From: Eleginops maclovinus
Taxonomy: Eukaryota; Chordata; Actinopteri; Perciformes; Eleginopidae
Reading direction: 5' to 3'
Assembly (NCBI RefSeq): GCF_036324505.1
Contig: NC_086364.1
Coordinates: 19,950,648-20,014,647, forward strand
Length of the DNA stretch: 64,000 nucleotides
Below the pieces are notes generated by a model, which saw only the letters and a program-made list of their open reading frames with translations, did no database searches and was not told where the DNA came from. Shown here piece after piece: positions 1-31,239 of this stretch. The translations under genes were made by a program, and so were the position numbers. How positions within the stretch are numbered: position 1 is the first letter of the stretch; every line of letters begins with the position of its first letter.

Positions 1-2270
1 CCAGAGTCACTTGGAAAATGGCAGAGATTTCTTATCTTTTAGACTTAATCATGAAATGTTTGGTAGAAGCTCTTCTATGCCAGGGACTGTCCTCACCAGA
101 CGAGACGAGTCATTAAAACAAATACTTGGAGTGAAGTCTTTACTGACAAACCCTGTGGTTTTTGAACGGCTCTCTCAAGAGTCTGGACCACAAGCCTCAG
201 AAAACGGCTCCTAGAAGTTATTTTGGTTACAATCCCCAAGGGTGGATCTGAATAGCTCAATGAAACTTGCCTTTGACTCGCTCTCGTTCTCTTTGTCTCT
301 TTGCGTCCTTTGCTCTGTATTCCCCTTGGCATTACTGCACAGGGATATCACTCCCAATACAAACCCTCCGCTTCCCATTCCCTTTAATCTCTCATGTGGT
401 TTGGTTGAGAGCTCTTTTCTATCCATTTTCTCTTTCAAAATCGAGGCTGTATTCTTTTTCTTTTACCCGCAGTCTTCTAATAAATCAAATAGCTATTCAT
501 ATCTCACTCTGCACTGTATTTCATTCCTGTCTTATTCTATTTTAGCTGTTTTGTTTGTATTCTCTTGGGTCATTTTATAATGTCTCTGTGATGCTTTTTT
601 TCATAAAGCACTTTAGATTGCTGTATAAATAAACGTGCCTTGCCTCGCCCTTGGGAAACCCCTTTCACCTTGTTTAAGTAAAAATGTCCGCAGAGTCTTT
701 CTCCCATGATGCGCCCGAGTGCTGTGTGCAGTTCTCCGTGGGCTGACTAAAGGAAGGAGGGGATGGAGGTGTGAAGAGAGGAGGGAAATAGAGGTAAATG
801 ATGAAAGAGGATATATTAAAACCGATGACGAAGGGGAGATTAAAAGAGAAATGCAGACGCAGAAGTGACGCGTGGGGTCAGTGAAGAGGGCTAGAGGTTG
901 ACAATGGATCTCACCGGGGAATGTCAGTGTTAGATGAGGCGTGGACAGGGGTGGAGGGCATAGAGGAGAATGTGAAAAACTGAGGAAGATAAAATTCACA
1001 TCATGGGTAAGACTTTATCTAATCCAACACCAGGATAGCTGAGAAAACATCAGGGGCTGCTACCGGAGAAAAAGTGGATAAACGCACAGAATAAACATGT
1101 CTTTTTTCTCATCAAAATGTAAATTAATCAATCTTCTCTCAGGTTAAAAGGGTCAAGGTTTTAATGATCAACCTCTTATTAGATTATACCTGAATCATCA
1201 AAGACTTTCAGCTAGTATGAATACTTATGGGACTTCCATTCTGTTTCAAATGGAGATATACATTAGTCGTGTGCTGCAGAAAATTACATCATTCCCTGTT
1301 GGTTCATTTACAGTCTGAGTTATTTACCATTGGGGCTTTCCTTAGCAGTCATGCTTCAAACCCTCAAAACATCTATTATTAATCACGCAAACAAGCTCGG
1401 CTCATTCTGAAATGCTCCCGAGGGTATTTCACTTCAGTCTGTTAGCAATCAAGTATATGCGGTGCTGAGCGAACATGAAGTTGAAAAATGTAAATGATAC
1501 GTAATTATTTCTCTCATCTAGACTCGTGATCTGTAATCATTTCCACTTTTTCATAGTCCTTTTATTATTTGTTATACAACTTCTGGTCTTACTTTTCAAA
1601 ACCAGTTTTAGGTAAACTATAGAATTACATTGGAAAAAAGGAAAGGTATACTTAGTATGAACTTGGAAGATAAGACATATTCCAGGGAGGAAAGAAAGGG
1701 AGGGATAGATCGGGATAAGAAATGACAGGAGAGAGAACGGGATGCCTTTGAACCTGAGTCCAGGTAAGCCGACTTAATGCAGACACATTGGGAACCTATT
1801 TCAGCATCAAGAGACGGAGAGAGACACAGAAAGTGTTTCCAGCCATCATTTCTGATGATACAACACCTATAAAGAGGCTTCGATATCTTTGAGAGGGAAG
1901 GAGACCCCAATATCGTTCGGTCACACGCAATGAGAGGAGGACACGACACGGATTTACACTTTCGTGAGCTAACGTCATAGCCTGTTGTTCCAAAATTGAA
2001 AGACAGAGTGAGAGATATTTAGAGACTTCTTGTGTTGGGGTTTCAGATTGCAACGAAATGAATACCCTTCCACTCACCCCTCGCTTCAAAATGTAAGTAA
2101 CAAACCAATCCCAAACCATTGAAACGGTGTAGCAAATTTTAGGACCTTCACCTTGCTCAGGCGCCATCCTATTATATGATAAACAGAGTTCAGGAGGCAA
2201 CTGGCATCACCACAGTCCTGTAAGTGTGTTCTGTGTGGCGCTAAATCAGGGTCATGAGTTTTGATCATTA
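1..2270. other. No gene seen
   Basis: AT-rich sequence with short frames only. The one recognisable item is a retroelement 3'-tail fragment at 475-655. Confidence 0.6.
475..655 (+). mobile_element. LINE/SINE 3'-tail fragment
   Basis: TAAAGCACTTTAGATTGCTG followed by TATAAATAAACGTGCCTTGC matches the 3' tail shared by many fish LINE and SINE copies. The upstream T-rich part is compatible. No coding sequence remains. Confidence 0.5.
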
Positions 2271-2271
2271 A

Positions 2272-2325
<54 letters not shown>
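2271..2325. repeat. AAT trinucleotide microsatellite
   Basis: About 18 uninterrupted AAT units. Confidence 0.95.
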
Positions 2326-2327
<2 letters not shown>

Positions 2328-2780
2328 GATTTTATCCTGAACTTTGAAAACCACAATATTGTATTCAAACAAAAGTATTTAAAATAATTTTTCAGGTTGA
2401 ATATTATTTTGATTCAGTTCAGCAATTTAATATAAATATTTATTTTCATAATTCTCTTTTATACATATTTTGATATTTGAATCTTTATCCTTAACCTTGT
2501 TTTCAGCTGCAGATTTTACGTTTGCAGTTTAGTTTCACTTTTTTTTCGCCTTCAGATCTTTTTCTTTCACTTTCAGATTTGTGGCACTGACGTTGCTTGG
2601 GGGGCGGGGCTTAGCAAAGAGTAGTTTCTGCCTCCTGAGTGAGAGCCCTCCCTCTGTCATGGTGCCTTCATGGATGTTAGGTAGCGCGAGATGTCTTCAC
2701 GTAACAACACAGTCTCACTCCCTGTTCGTCAAAGAGCGACGCTTGGTCAGGGTTCCTTTGGCGAGCAGTTGTGACGCACC

Positions 2781-3025
2781 GAGTCTCCTTCAGCTTCGTA
2801 AACAGACGTAAAGAGCTTTCAACTGATAGCAGTATTCTCATCTGCGGCGGTATTTGAGCGCAGGGCGGCACCGCATCCGTCCATGTCGGTGGCGGCAGTT
2901 AAAAGCAACATGACCGTCCATTCCCATTGGATAACGGAAGATTTTATACCCGGAAGTAAGTATTCTCCGTACTGACGATTGATTTGACAGTGATATCTGC
3001 CCTACTCTTCAACTCAAAAACACCT
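2781..3025. repeat. Direct repeat copy 1 (GC-rich, CCGGAAGT-containing)
   Basis: Shares GAGTCTCCTTCAGCTTC, TTCAACTGAT, CGGCGG, ACCCGGAAGTAAGTATTCTC and ACTCAAAAACACC, in the same order, with copy 2 at 3270-3480. It contains an ETS-like CCGGAAGT and a splice-donor-like GTAAGTA. A short open frame starts at 2884 (MSVAAVKSNMTVHSHW) and runs into the donor-like site, but no downstream exon is recognised. Confidence 0.7.
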
Positions 3026-3269
3026 CCTTGTTAATTAAACGGCATTGAAAGGTTTAAATTGTGTACAATGCTTTAGTGTTTTTCCCCTTCGATTCTGAAA
3101 TGTGGATGGCCAAAGACACTACACTACCCACAATCCTCAGCTATTGATGCGAAGACTCCGGTCCGCTTTGCTTGACAAACCTCGTGATAAGTAAACAAGC
3201 TCTGTGATTGGATGTTTGAGTGGCAGAGCACCCCTACGTTGATACCTATAGGGATAAATACATTAATCT

Positions 3270-3480
3270 GAGTCTCCTTCAGCTTCATAAACGGACGCAA
3301 ACAGCATTCAACTGATTGCAATCTATTCCCATCGGCGGTGATATATGACGCCGCAGTTAAAGGCGCTGAGCGTCCCTTGCCATTAGATAAGGGAGAATGT
3401 TACACCCGGAAGTAAGTATTCTCCTTACTGTCGACTGATTTTACTGTGATATCTTCACTACTAATTGACTCAAAAACACC
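3270..3480. repeat. Direct repeat copy 2 (GC-rich, CCGGAAGT-containing)
   Basis: Second copy of the block at 2781-3025, about 490 bp downstream, with scattered substitutions and deletions. The CCGGAAGTAAGTATTCTCC core is unchanged. The open frame of copy 1 is not conserved here. Confidence 0.7.
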
Positions 3481-3481
3481 A

Positions 3482-16920
<13,439 letters not shown>

Positions 16921-17007
<87 letters not shown>
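16921..17007. repeat. CA microsatellite, about 43 units
   Basis: Pure CA run. Confidence 0.98.
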
Positions 17008-17009
<2 letters not shown>

Positions 17010-17184
17010 GAGCTGCCAGCATTTTTGTTTCTTTACCCGTTCCAAGAAAAATATCTGTCATGTTTTGCCAGTAAGCCATTGCTATAATGCCTGATTTGGA
17101 TAACAGTGTTGTCCATTGTGTCTAATAGATGGGCTTGTTTAATATACTGTGTTTAGTCAGTCAATGATTCACATAAATATGCAA

Positions 17185-17186
<2 letters not shown>

Positions 17187-17251
<65 letters not shown>
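17187..17251. repeat. CA microsatellite, about 32 units
   Basis: Pure CA run only 180 bp after the previous one. Confidence 0.98.
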
Positions 17252-22941
<5,690 letters not shown>

Positions 22942-22949
22942 ATTAGGAC

Positions 22950-24084
22950 CAGACATGTGGACTCGAGTCACATGACTTGGACTCGAGTCAGACTCGAGTC
23001 ATGATTTTAATGACTTCAGACTTGACTTGATCAAATTCGGCATGACTTACGACTCGACTTGGACTTGAATACTATTAACTCGAGACTTGACTCGGACTTT
23101 GCCTCTTTTACTTGTAATGACTTGACATGCCTCGAGTCAAAAGCTAAATTTCCTGATCATGGACATCCTTCCCTGCAATGCGAACCTGCGAAGCCCCAAA
23201 GACCGCAAAGTGAGAGAGCCGGCAGGCAAGTGCGAGCAATGCAATCATGTGGTGGATTTTGGCCTTTTTGGATTGGATCAGGGACCTAACCAGCGTGATT
23301 GGATAATCCCCGGGTTTCCCCTCATTAATATTCACGATTTCCCCGGATTTCATCTACGGAAAAGATGCAATTGTGCCACGGAAGGGAAGCCTAGTCGAGA
23401 GCTGTCCGTCTGGTCTGCGTCTCTCTCAGTTGCAATTGGCAGGTTTAAGATCCAGATTAGGTTCATGGTTGTGAATTCTATGTAAATCGACTCTATAGAT
23501 AACACGTTCATTCTACATGTTGAATGATGATAGCGTAATACAAATATAGGCTATACATACAATGACAAAACTGCCGTGGGCGATATGTTATCCGTATCCT
23601 TTGTTAAAATTAATGTTCAATAGCTCTATGCCAATGGGAACAACAGAACGTGCGCATTACATATGGACCAATGCGACACGTTCATTACGGCCGTGGACCG
23701 ATAAACACTCAGTACCGTACGCACACCAACCGGCATTTGCGTGTTTAACACCTTGTTTAACACCGTGTTTAACACCGTGTTTAACACTGGCGTTACCGCC
23801 GCTTAACTTAAATAATGAACAACTGCTTTTAATTACGACTTGGCCGAGATCTTAACGTGCTGTTCATGCGTTTCCCATGAATAGCCAACTACTATAACTC
23901 GGAGCGGAGCAGGATATAATGCGCATGTGCGACGTTGCTAGGCAACGTGTACAAAGGCTGGGGGGGTGGGGGGGGGATGCCCCCAGACCCCCCAGACCCC
24001 CCTACAACGGTTTAGTTTGTCACCTTTTTCAGCCCTTCTGAGTTTGCAGGTATGTACACAAATAACTAAGATTAGGGAGGTGTA

Positions 24085-24115
<31 letters not shown>

Positions 24116-24719
24116 AAGCGCCTACCCCCAGCACCTTTCATTGTGTGTAGTCATGCTGCTTAATTGTTATGCAGATTAAACATTGTTTTATTGAAATATT
24201 AGGTTTCTTTGTGATTTAAGCAAAATGTTGACCTACTGTAACTGGCATCCACTGAAGCATCAATGCCAGTTACATGCATCCACACAGTCCATGCCTCACT
24301 AGTCAAGGCGCTTTACCAACTTTAGGATGACAGTGGTGCCTTCCGTGCTCATACATTTCTAACCCACCATTCACACACAATACTTTGAAGGTCTTTGGGC
24401 GCATGCGTATATACAGATATATAAATATATGCATAGTTTAATCTGTATGTATAAAAAAATACTGAAGATTAGGTTGATATGTTGAAATTGTGTGATCGTT
24501 AGTCTGATAATGGCATTATTAAGTGAAGAGTACATGATGACTTGTTCAGGACTCGAAGAAGCTTGGGACTTGGACTTGGACTCGACTTGGCTTTGGTGTT
24601 ACTTGGACTTGGACTCGACTTGCCCTTCTCTGTCTTTACTTGGGACTTGACTTGGACTTGACTGCTGAGACTTGGGACTTACTTGGGACTTGCCAAACAG
24701 TGACTTGGTCCCACCTCTG
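22950..24719. mobile_element. hAT-superfamily DNA transposon, non-autonomous
   Basis: 1770 bp flanked by a perfect 8-bp duplication ATTAGGAC (22942-22949 and 24720-24727). The ends are imperfect inverted repeats: CAGACATGTGGACTCGAG on the left, and CAGAGGTGGGACCAAGTCAC as the reverse complement of the right end. An 8-bp duplication and CAGRGGTG ends are hAT hallmarks. Both subterminal zones are full of GACTTG and ACTCGAGT (22960-23130 and 24540-24710), possible transposase binding sites. No transposase frame survives inside. The interior also has a 12-bp tandem repeat (23748-23795), a G/C-tract and an X-box-like palindrome. Confidence 0.82.
23748..23795. repeat. 12-bp tandem repeat inside the hAT element
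   Basis: About four copies of TTTAACACCGTG with small changes. There is no gene around it. Confidence 0.75.
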
Positions 24720-24727
24720 ATTAGGAC

Positions 24728-27641
24728 ACACAGTCCTGCACACTTCTATGACTAAATAGTATGCCAAAAATATACCACCTCCTTCAACATAGATCTTCTG
24801 ATCATGTCATGTGTATTTCAAGTGACAAACGGTTGGCTACGAAAGGCTTTGCTACATAGGAATATCTCCATCCTAACGTCTCTCACTGATGATACCGAGT
24901 CACCAGAACATGCCATTAAAGTGAATGGGACTCATGAAGGAGTGCATTATGGGAAAAACATTGTAAGTGAGTGTCGCTTCAGCTGCTGGCTTTGTTTCAT
25001 CCTCCTGGATCAGATCACTGATATGAAATCTGAATCAAAACCCTTGAGATGTATTTTATTGCTTACAGCCCCACTGAGAAATACAGCACGAGTTCAATCA
25101 TTTTCTTGGCTGTACTTCAGAAGTATGCAGCCTTAGTGTTCCGTGTTGATCTGTGACAACGAGAGACTTTTGCACAGAACTTGTGTGTGTTATTAATCGC
25201 AAATGCATTCTGTGAAGTAATACTTAATTAAAATGTTGGTCTGGTATCCAAAAAGGTATCTAAAGACATCAATTTGAATCCAGAATAGTAATGGCAGACG
25301 TCGCCATGAAGCTGAATGAAGTTATGATTTGTTCATCAGGATTGTTTTGCACAGCATGTGTTTGTCGGAAAATCCATTTACATCTCTTTACAGGAAAGTA
25401 AAAGAAAGGTACAGTATATACAAAAACAACCTTTGTTTCAGGATGCATTATGCGACACTAACATAATACACCCATATGTAAGATAGAACAGTTGGTAGTT
25501 CAGTTGCATTGTGGGTAATGTAGGTGTTACAATCATAAATTACTGAGATTTTTCACGAATGTCTCTTTAAAAGTCTCAGCATGCACAACAAACACAATAG
25601 CGAAAACTCTCAGCATTATGTGACCCTAATATACAGACCCATATCTCCAACACAGCTGCTGAGGATTCAGTTGCATTGTGGGTAATGTAGGTGTTAGATT
25701 TGTAAATTACTCCGATTTTTCACTTTACGTCTCTTTTAAAGTCTCAGGATGCACAACAAACATAATAGCGAAAAATCTCATCATTATGCGATACTCATAC
25801 ACACACCCATATCTCCAACAAACAAGTCAGTTGCATTGTGGGTAATGTAGTTGCAAGGACATAAATAAGATGTCTGATTCTGCAGCATCGAGTTTTTTCA
25901 AGTGAAATCTCAAAAGTGAGTTTGAGAATGTTAATAAACTACAATGCTTTATTAGTTGGGTATCATTTGCTTCTGTAATTTCCCTCCTGTCTTTACCCAT
26001 GTCCCTCTCTGTTCATGAAGTAGAGTCATGCAGCACCAAATAGCTTCAGGTTTCTCAGACCGACGCTCAGTTGGGAGCATTCAACCCAAAGACGAGCATC
26101 GCAAAGTAGGCGATAATGCAGAGATTGCTCCGGGGAGAAGAGAGTATGGGTGATGGGATAAGGAACGCGGCTTAAATTAAATGTAGAGTCAGGGAATTGA
26201 AAATAAAGGTCAGACAAAAGGCGTACAGAAAGTGTACGAAGCGATAAATGGAAGGAAAACTTCCCCTGGCCTTTGTTCCTGAGGGCTCGAGAGGCTGCCG
26301 GGGGGATGTGACACTCGATTGATGGATATTGTTCACAACGAATGCGGCTTTGCACGAGTGGATAATGCAACTCAATCTGACCATTGACAGTTCGTTGCTC
26401 CACATTAACGGGAGCCATTCCACGATAGCTTCTTTGCATATAGGGCATGCAAGTTGTTCTTATTCCACTTGTTCTCTTGAGTTGCACTGGGAGGCAAGAA
26501 CTTCTCACTCACCCTGGATAATCCTACTTAGATGAAGAACAGGTAAAGAATTTTAAGTGGTGCTCCATTTTTGTAAAAGTTTGTTTTTGATTTGAACTTT
26601 TAAGAAACATGACTGAAGATGAACGCCTGGGAAAAACTGTAATGAGCTTGTTCCACATTCTTCCACAATTTGAAGGGAAAAGATTGACTTATGGTGTGAA
26701 TTGTAAACCTCTTTTAAAGATTGTTAACCGAAGAGTAATAACACTTATTACTTCCATAGCCAAGAACAAGAATGGTGTTAATCATGCAACCAAAAAAATC
26801 ATATTTATCAAAATATCAAACTAATTTGGTTCAAGTGGAAGTGTAATCATGGTACAAATAAGCAGTATAGGTAATAAAAAGGTGCAGATGTGTTTGTTAA
26901 TATTGAGAAACTGGTATGAATGATTGCTGGCCAGAATGGAGACTATAGAGTCTGTAATTGTAATAAAACCTTACATCAAAAGTCCAGAACAAAATGACAT
27001 TTGTTGACCGATTAAACGTTTAACCTTAGATACCGTTCACTTCTCTAAAGACCAGTATAACTCTTTATATACCACGACTCCCCAAAGATACAGGCTTTAA
27101 GTGGCTTTGATAAAATGGGTCACATCATCTCTTTAATTGTTCTTTTCTAAAAAAAAAAAAAAAAACCCAGAGAAGATCAAGCGCTGAAATAAGAAAAGTC
27201 TTGATCCATTTATACTCGCTCCTTCTCCCATCTGACCGTGGGTTCGTTAATGATCTAATTTAAGAGGTCACAGGTTTTTCTAATTGGAAGTGGAATGACA
27301 CTGTTTTAACCGGACTGACCTCTACGACAGTCTAAAGAAAGTATCGACTCTTTGACCTCGCTAAAAATACCGCTGTCTTTAGAAACACTGGACCCAACTC
27401 CTTTTGGACCCTGAGTTCTCCCTAAAGGAAATGATGTGCTTTGCTTGAAGAACATTTGACAAAAGGGAAGATACTGTGGTTCTCTAAGAGGACTGAGCTG
27501 CACCCTTAAATCAAAGGCAATTATAGAGCAATGCAGATGATGCAATTGGGCCAAAATTTTGTCAAGACACCATCTGAGACCCATTGAATTTGTTGGGCTC
27601 GTGTACAACACATTGACAAGTCCTTACAAAGTCCAGCTCTG

Positions 27642-27644
<3 letters not shown>
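24728..27644. other. No recognised gene; tandem repeat and one unexplained frame
   Basis: Besides the 25.4-25.86 kb tandem repeat there is a 160-codon minus-strand frame at 26026-26508. It has no signal peptide, domain motif or low-complexity bias that I can interpret. It is one of the longest frames outside repeats and genes here, but chance is the likelier explanation. Poly-A at about 27151-27166. Confidence 0.45.
25370..25858. repeat. Tandem repeat, unit about 160-167 bp
   Basis: The marker CAGTTGCATTGTGGGTAATG recurs at 25501, 25668 and 25828. Between markers the order is constant: AAATTACT-GATTTTTCAC, TCTCTTT-AAAGTCTCAG, ATGCACAACAAAC, TAGCGAAAA and CCCATATCTCCAACA. A partial unit precedes the first marker. 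At least two full and two partial units are present. Confidence 0.85.

Positions 27645-27695
<51 letters not shown>
27645..27695. repeat. CA microsatellite, about 25 units
   Basis: Pure CA run. Confidence 0.98.
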
Positions 27696-27700
<5 letters not shown>

Positions 27701-27868
27701 GCCTCGAACTGGCTGCATCAGGGACGTTTTTTTTAACCGATCGTCCTGCATATCAGTGAGACGTCTCCAGATGCCAGACGCCTCGCACAACATCTGCCCT
27801 TGACCTTGATGATGAAGACTCACCATCAGCACAGCCTTCTGTCTATATGTGCTCATCATGATATCTTA

Positions 27869-27869
<1 letters not shown>

Positions 27870-27925
<56 letters not shown>
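27870..27925. repeat. GT microsatellite, about 28 units
   Basis: Pure GT run 175 bp after a CA run, so the two tracts could pair as an inverted repeat. Confidence 0.98.
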
Positions 27926-27926
<1 letters not shown>

Positions 27927-28910
27927 ACGTGTTTTGTGGATGTGATTAGGTGGCTGTTGGGAGAAATTCGATCTGTGCCTTTCCCTGCTTCAGTGCACCG
28001 TGTTTCTGTGTGTGCAGCTACTGTATATGCCTGTTTGTAGTATCCGCGGGACATTGTCCGATGACCCGTACTGCTGTGGTATACCATGCATTATCAGTGA
28101 TATTATCCTATATGACTTTGAATGCAGCTCGGTAGGCAATTGTAGGATAAATCATGCATGAGTGTATCTGATTAGGACCAGCCTCCGTGTTTCCCCGTCT
28201 TTAAAAAAAAATCTCAGCTAAAAAAGTAATCCTCTTCTTCATTCTCTTTTATCGAAATCTGTGTTTTAATTAATGGCTTTTAACAGGGGCCCTGAACACC
28301 GGGTTAATTGGGCTTTTTATGACAAAATCAGCCCAAATGCAAATTGTCTCAAAGCGACCTCTGTGCCGTAGCTGGGAACGGTGTTTTAATCATCCAGACA
28401 ACCTTTTTAAGTGGTAGACAGAACGTAGTGACCATATGCTGAGCAGAAAAAAAGGTTGAGGGTGTGTAGAAAAAGATCAAAACAGACTTAAACAGCAGTG
28501 AAATGAGGAGGAGGAGGAGGGAACAGAGGAAAAGTAGGAAATGAAGGTCAAGATCAGAAGAAATTCACCAGAGAAAACACTTTTCCATTTCCCAGGATGC
28601 ATCTTTCCATGGATGTTTGCCCACATAAGCACCGTGCCTCCTTCTGACAATTCACATTTAACTGACCCGTTACTCTCTCATCTTTGATAACAAGCCCACA
28701 CAAACAACCACCCATCTATCTTTCCCAGTAAAAATTACTTTTCCCAATCCAGTCCGCCCACTGGCAGGCCTCCATCCTACTCACTCACATTCCGCTTTAT
28801 GTCTCCACACAACAATGCACAGTAGAGGAGAGAAAATGGACAACCAGAGGGCAATTGGCAATGTAGGACAAGGACTCTGAGATATACAGGAATACACATA
28901 AACATACTAT

Positions 28911-28911
<1 letters not shown>

Positions 28912-28957
<46 letters not shown>
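28912..28957. repeat. CA microsatellite, about 23 units
   Basis: Pure CA run. Confidence 0.98.
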
Positions 28958-28960
<3 letters not shown>

Positions 28961-29168
28961 GAATGCCAACACAATCACCACTTTTCTTTTCCCTTGGTTT
29001 TCTGTTTCCACATCATTTCTGAATGCAGCAAAGGTAGTAAGACGTAATGATCCGCTTCTATGGGCGGTTTCCAAACTACATGCTGCTTTTTATGACTGTT
29101 TATCTTCAATCTGAGTCTGGACCAAACCCTAACCCTAACAATTATTCGACAATGAACATGCAAAGGCT

Positions 29169-29290
29169 ATGGTAATGGCGGGAAGAGGAAAGACCATCTG
29201 GATCAGCGCTGAGAATAAGGCAATAAGTGAGAAAGACTTGGACCAAAAAAAGCAAAAACCGCTGTCCAAACATCATTTTGTTCGGCAAAT
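29169..29290. repeat. Dispersed repeat, copy 1 of 3
   Basis: ATGGCGGGAAGAGGAAAGAC, CATCTGGATCAGCGCTGAGA, GAGAAAGACTTGGACCAAAA and CTGTCCAAACATC occur in the same order as at 29447-29590 and 32190-32400. The family is not identified. Confidence 0.65.
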
Positions 29291-29446
29291 ATTGGAGTTT
29301 CACTTCATATCTGTCACCTGGACCTGTCAGTCTGGATCAAACCTTAACCCTAACTATATAACGTTTGGTAGGATGTTTGTTAAAAATCGTTTTTTTTCTG
29401 TTGGCAAATATTAGCCCATGGTTGTTAATCTACCTGCTGAATATAT

Positions 29447-29660
29447 CAACATGCCGGCGGCAGAGGGTTGACAATCTGGATCAGCACTATGAATGATGCA
29501 ATAAGGGAGAAAGACTTGGACAAAGAAGAATCACTGACCAAACATCTGTCACCTTCTTCATGTACAGTATGGAGTGAATGTTAATAAAGATTGAATGGAT
29601 ATTTCAATCTGATTCTGACCATAACCCTAACATCGATTTGACGATTGGCACAATGTTTGA
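29447..29660. repeat. Dispersed repeat, copy 2 of 3
   Basis: CGGCGGCAGAGGGTTGACAA, TCTGGATCAGCACTATGAAT, AGAAAGACTTGGACAAAG and ACCAAACATCTGTCACC. It continues with TGGAGTGAATGTTAAT and an ACCCTAAC-containing stretch also seen after copy 1. Confidence 0.65.
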
Positions 29661-29689
29661 TACAAAGATCATCTTATTCGCAAATATTC

Positions 29690-29800
29690 GCTACCATGCT
29701 AATGTTAGATGGTATCAACATGCTAACCTTGTCATTGTGCGCATGTTAGCGTCTTGAGGTTAGCATTTTGCAGCTTGAAGCATGCTCAGAACATCTAGGC
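29690..29800 (+). repeat. Fragment of the GTTAGCATG-type dispersed repeat
   Basis: CTAACCTTGTCATTGTGCGC, ATGTTAGCGTCTTGAGG and TTAGCATTTTGCAGC match the right half of the repeat at 58988-59060 in order and orientation. Confidence 0.5.
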
Positions 29801-30707
29801 ATGGCAGCAGGTTCTCAGTCTTGTTTTCCATTAGTGTCATTTGAACGAGTCGGAAATGAAACCGGTTGAGAGTCCTACATTCAGAATGACCCTTCATTAC
29901 ACCTCATTATTTTTAAATAATTTCACACTTTTAGATTGATTTCTAATCTGCAGTAACATCAGGGCAGATATCTGCATGCCCCATTAATGATGATCATTAT
30001 GTCTAAGGACTCAGTCACATATATGAGCGCAATCTCTTAAAACAAATCATTGGAGCGCGCCCTCTTTAGATCATTGGCCTCATAAAAGACTAAATCATGA
30101 GTCATGGTGTGGCAGTGCAGACAAAATAATAGTTTATCACCTCCCCACATGTGATGTCAGGAGCGAGCACATTACAGAAGAGGCGTACAGTGGTAGAACA
30201 AACATTTCCAATAGGTTTACGTCTCCTTTTGCAGGAGTAAGTGTATCCTAGTGGTGGATTGTGTAGTTCGGTTCTGCAGAATTGCTGACAACAATGTGCA
30301 TGTTCTGCCCTTGAACCCAACACAACACAATGGATACTGTGTTAGTGCACACAAGCCACCTCAAACCAGTATTTAGCAGCACGTGCAGGTCCGTAAGTTA
30401 ATCAGAGTGCTAAATAGGTCCAACTGCATCACAAATGGTCAATTCACCCACACACGCACATGGTTAGTGAACCCTCATTCCGTCTGTTATGGTGGTTTAA
30501 CACCTTTCCCAGTCCACCTGTCCCAATTCCACTGGTGCAGGTTGGACATTTCTCCTACGCTGGTTTTCCACGCTTCCTTAAACACACCAGCATCGGTGCT
30601 GAACAGCTCTCAGCACACACTTTCAATTCTTCCTTTCTTCTTCATCCACACTTTAACCCGTGTCTTCCTCTTTCCTCTTCATTGCACAACTAATACTAAA
30701 CCATTGT

Positions 30708-30709
<2 letters not shown>

Positions 30710-30793
<84 letters not shown>
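30710..30793. repeat. CA microsatellite, about 42 units
   Basis: Pure CA run. Confidence 0.98.
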
Positions 30794-30794
<1 letters not shown>

Positions 30795-31239
30795 CCTGCC
30801 ATAACCACACTGTGAGGTCTCCTCCCCCAGGAGCATTATATCACACCTGGGTATTTCACACTCCGCAGAGCTCCACGCTCGTTAAATCAATGATTTCCCA
30901 TGAAATCAGGAGAGGATATGCTACCATGCATCACGCCTGGCTTTTATATCTAATGGAGAAGTGGTGATAAAGTTTATGTGGACGTGAGATGCTCAGGTTG
31001 AGAGAGTGGAGAGAGATAACGCGATTAGCAGGAGAGAAGGTCCGGAGGGTGTGTGGATGGTTATGGTATTATTCAACAATAATGACTACTTACTTGTATG
31101 CTCTATTCCCTACAGGGGCTGATTATAATCTAGCCTCTCTCCTACTCTTCATCCATCTTCCCGCACATCTCACAACCTCTCTCCCACATTATCTTGTTTA
31201 AATCCGGTCTGTCTGACTGCTTTCTGTTTCTCTACAAAA

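Noticed and set aside
23159..23485. 108-codon frame with paired cysteines inside the hAT element as a BED zinc finger
   Set aside because: Cysteine and histidine spacing does not fit a BED finger and no transposase follows.
29125..29145. CCCTAACCCTAAC as an interstitial telomere repeat
   Set aside because: Only two units, and similar ACCCTAAC strings recur in neighbouring copies of a dispersed repeat.
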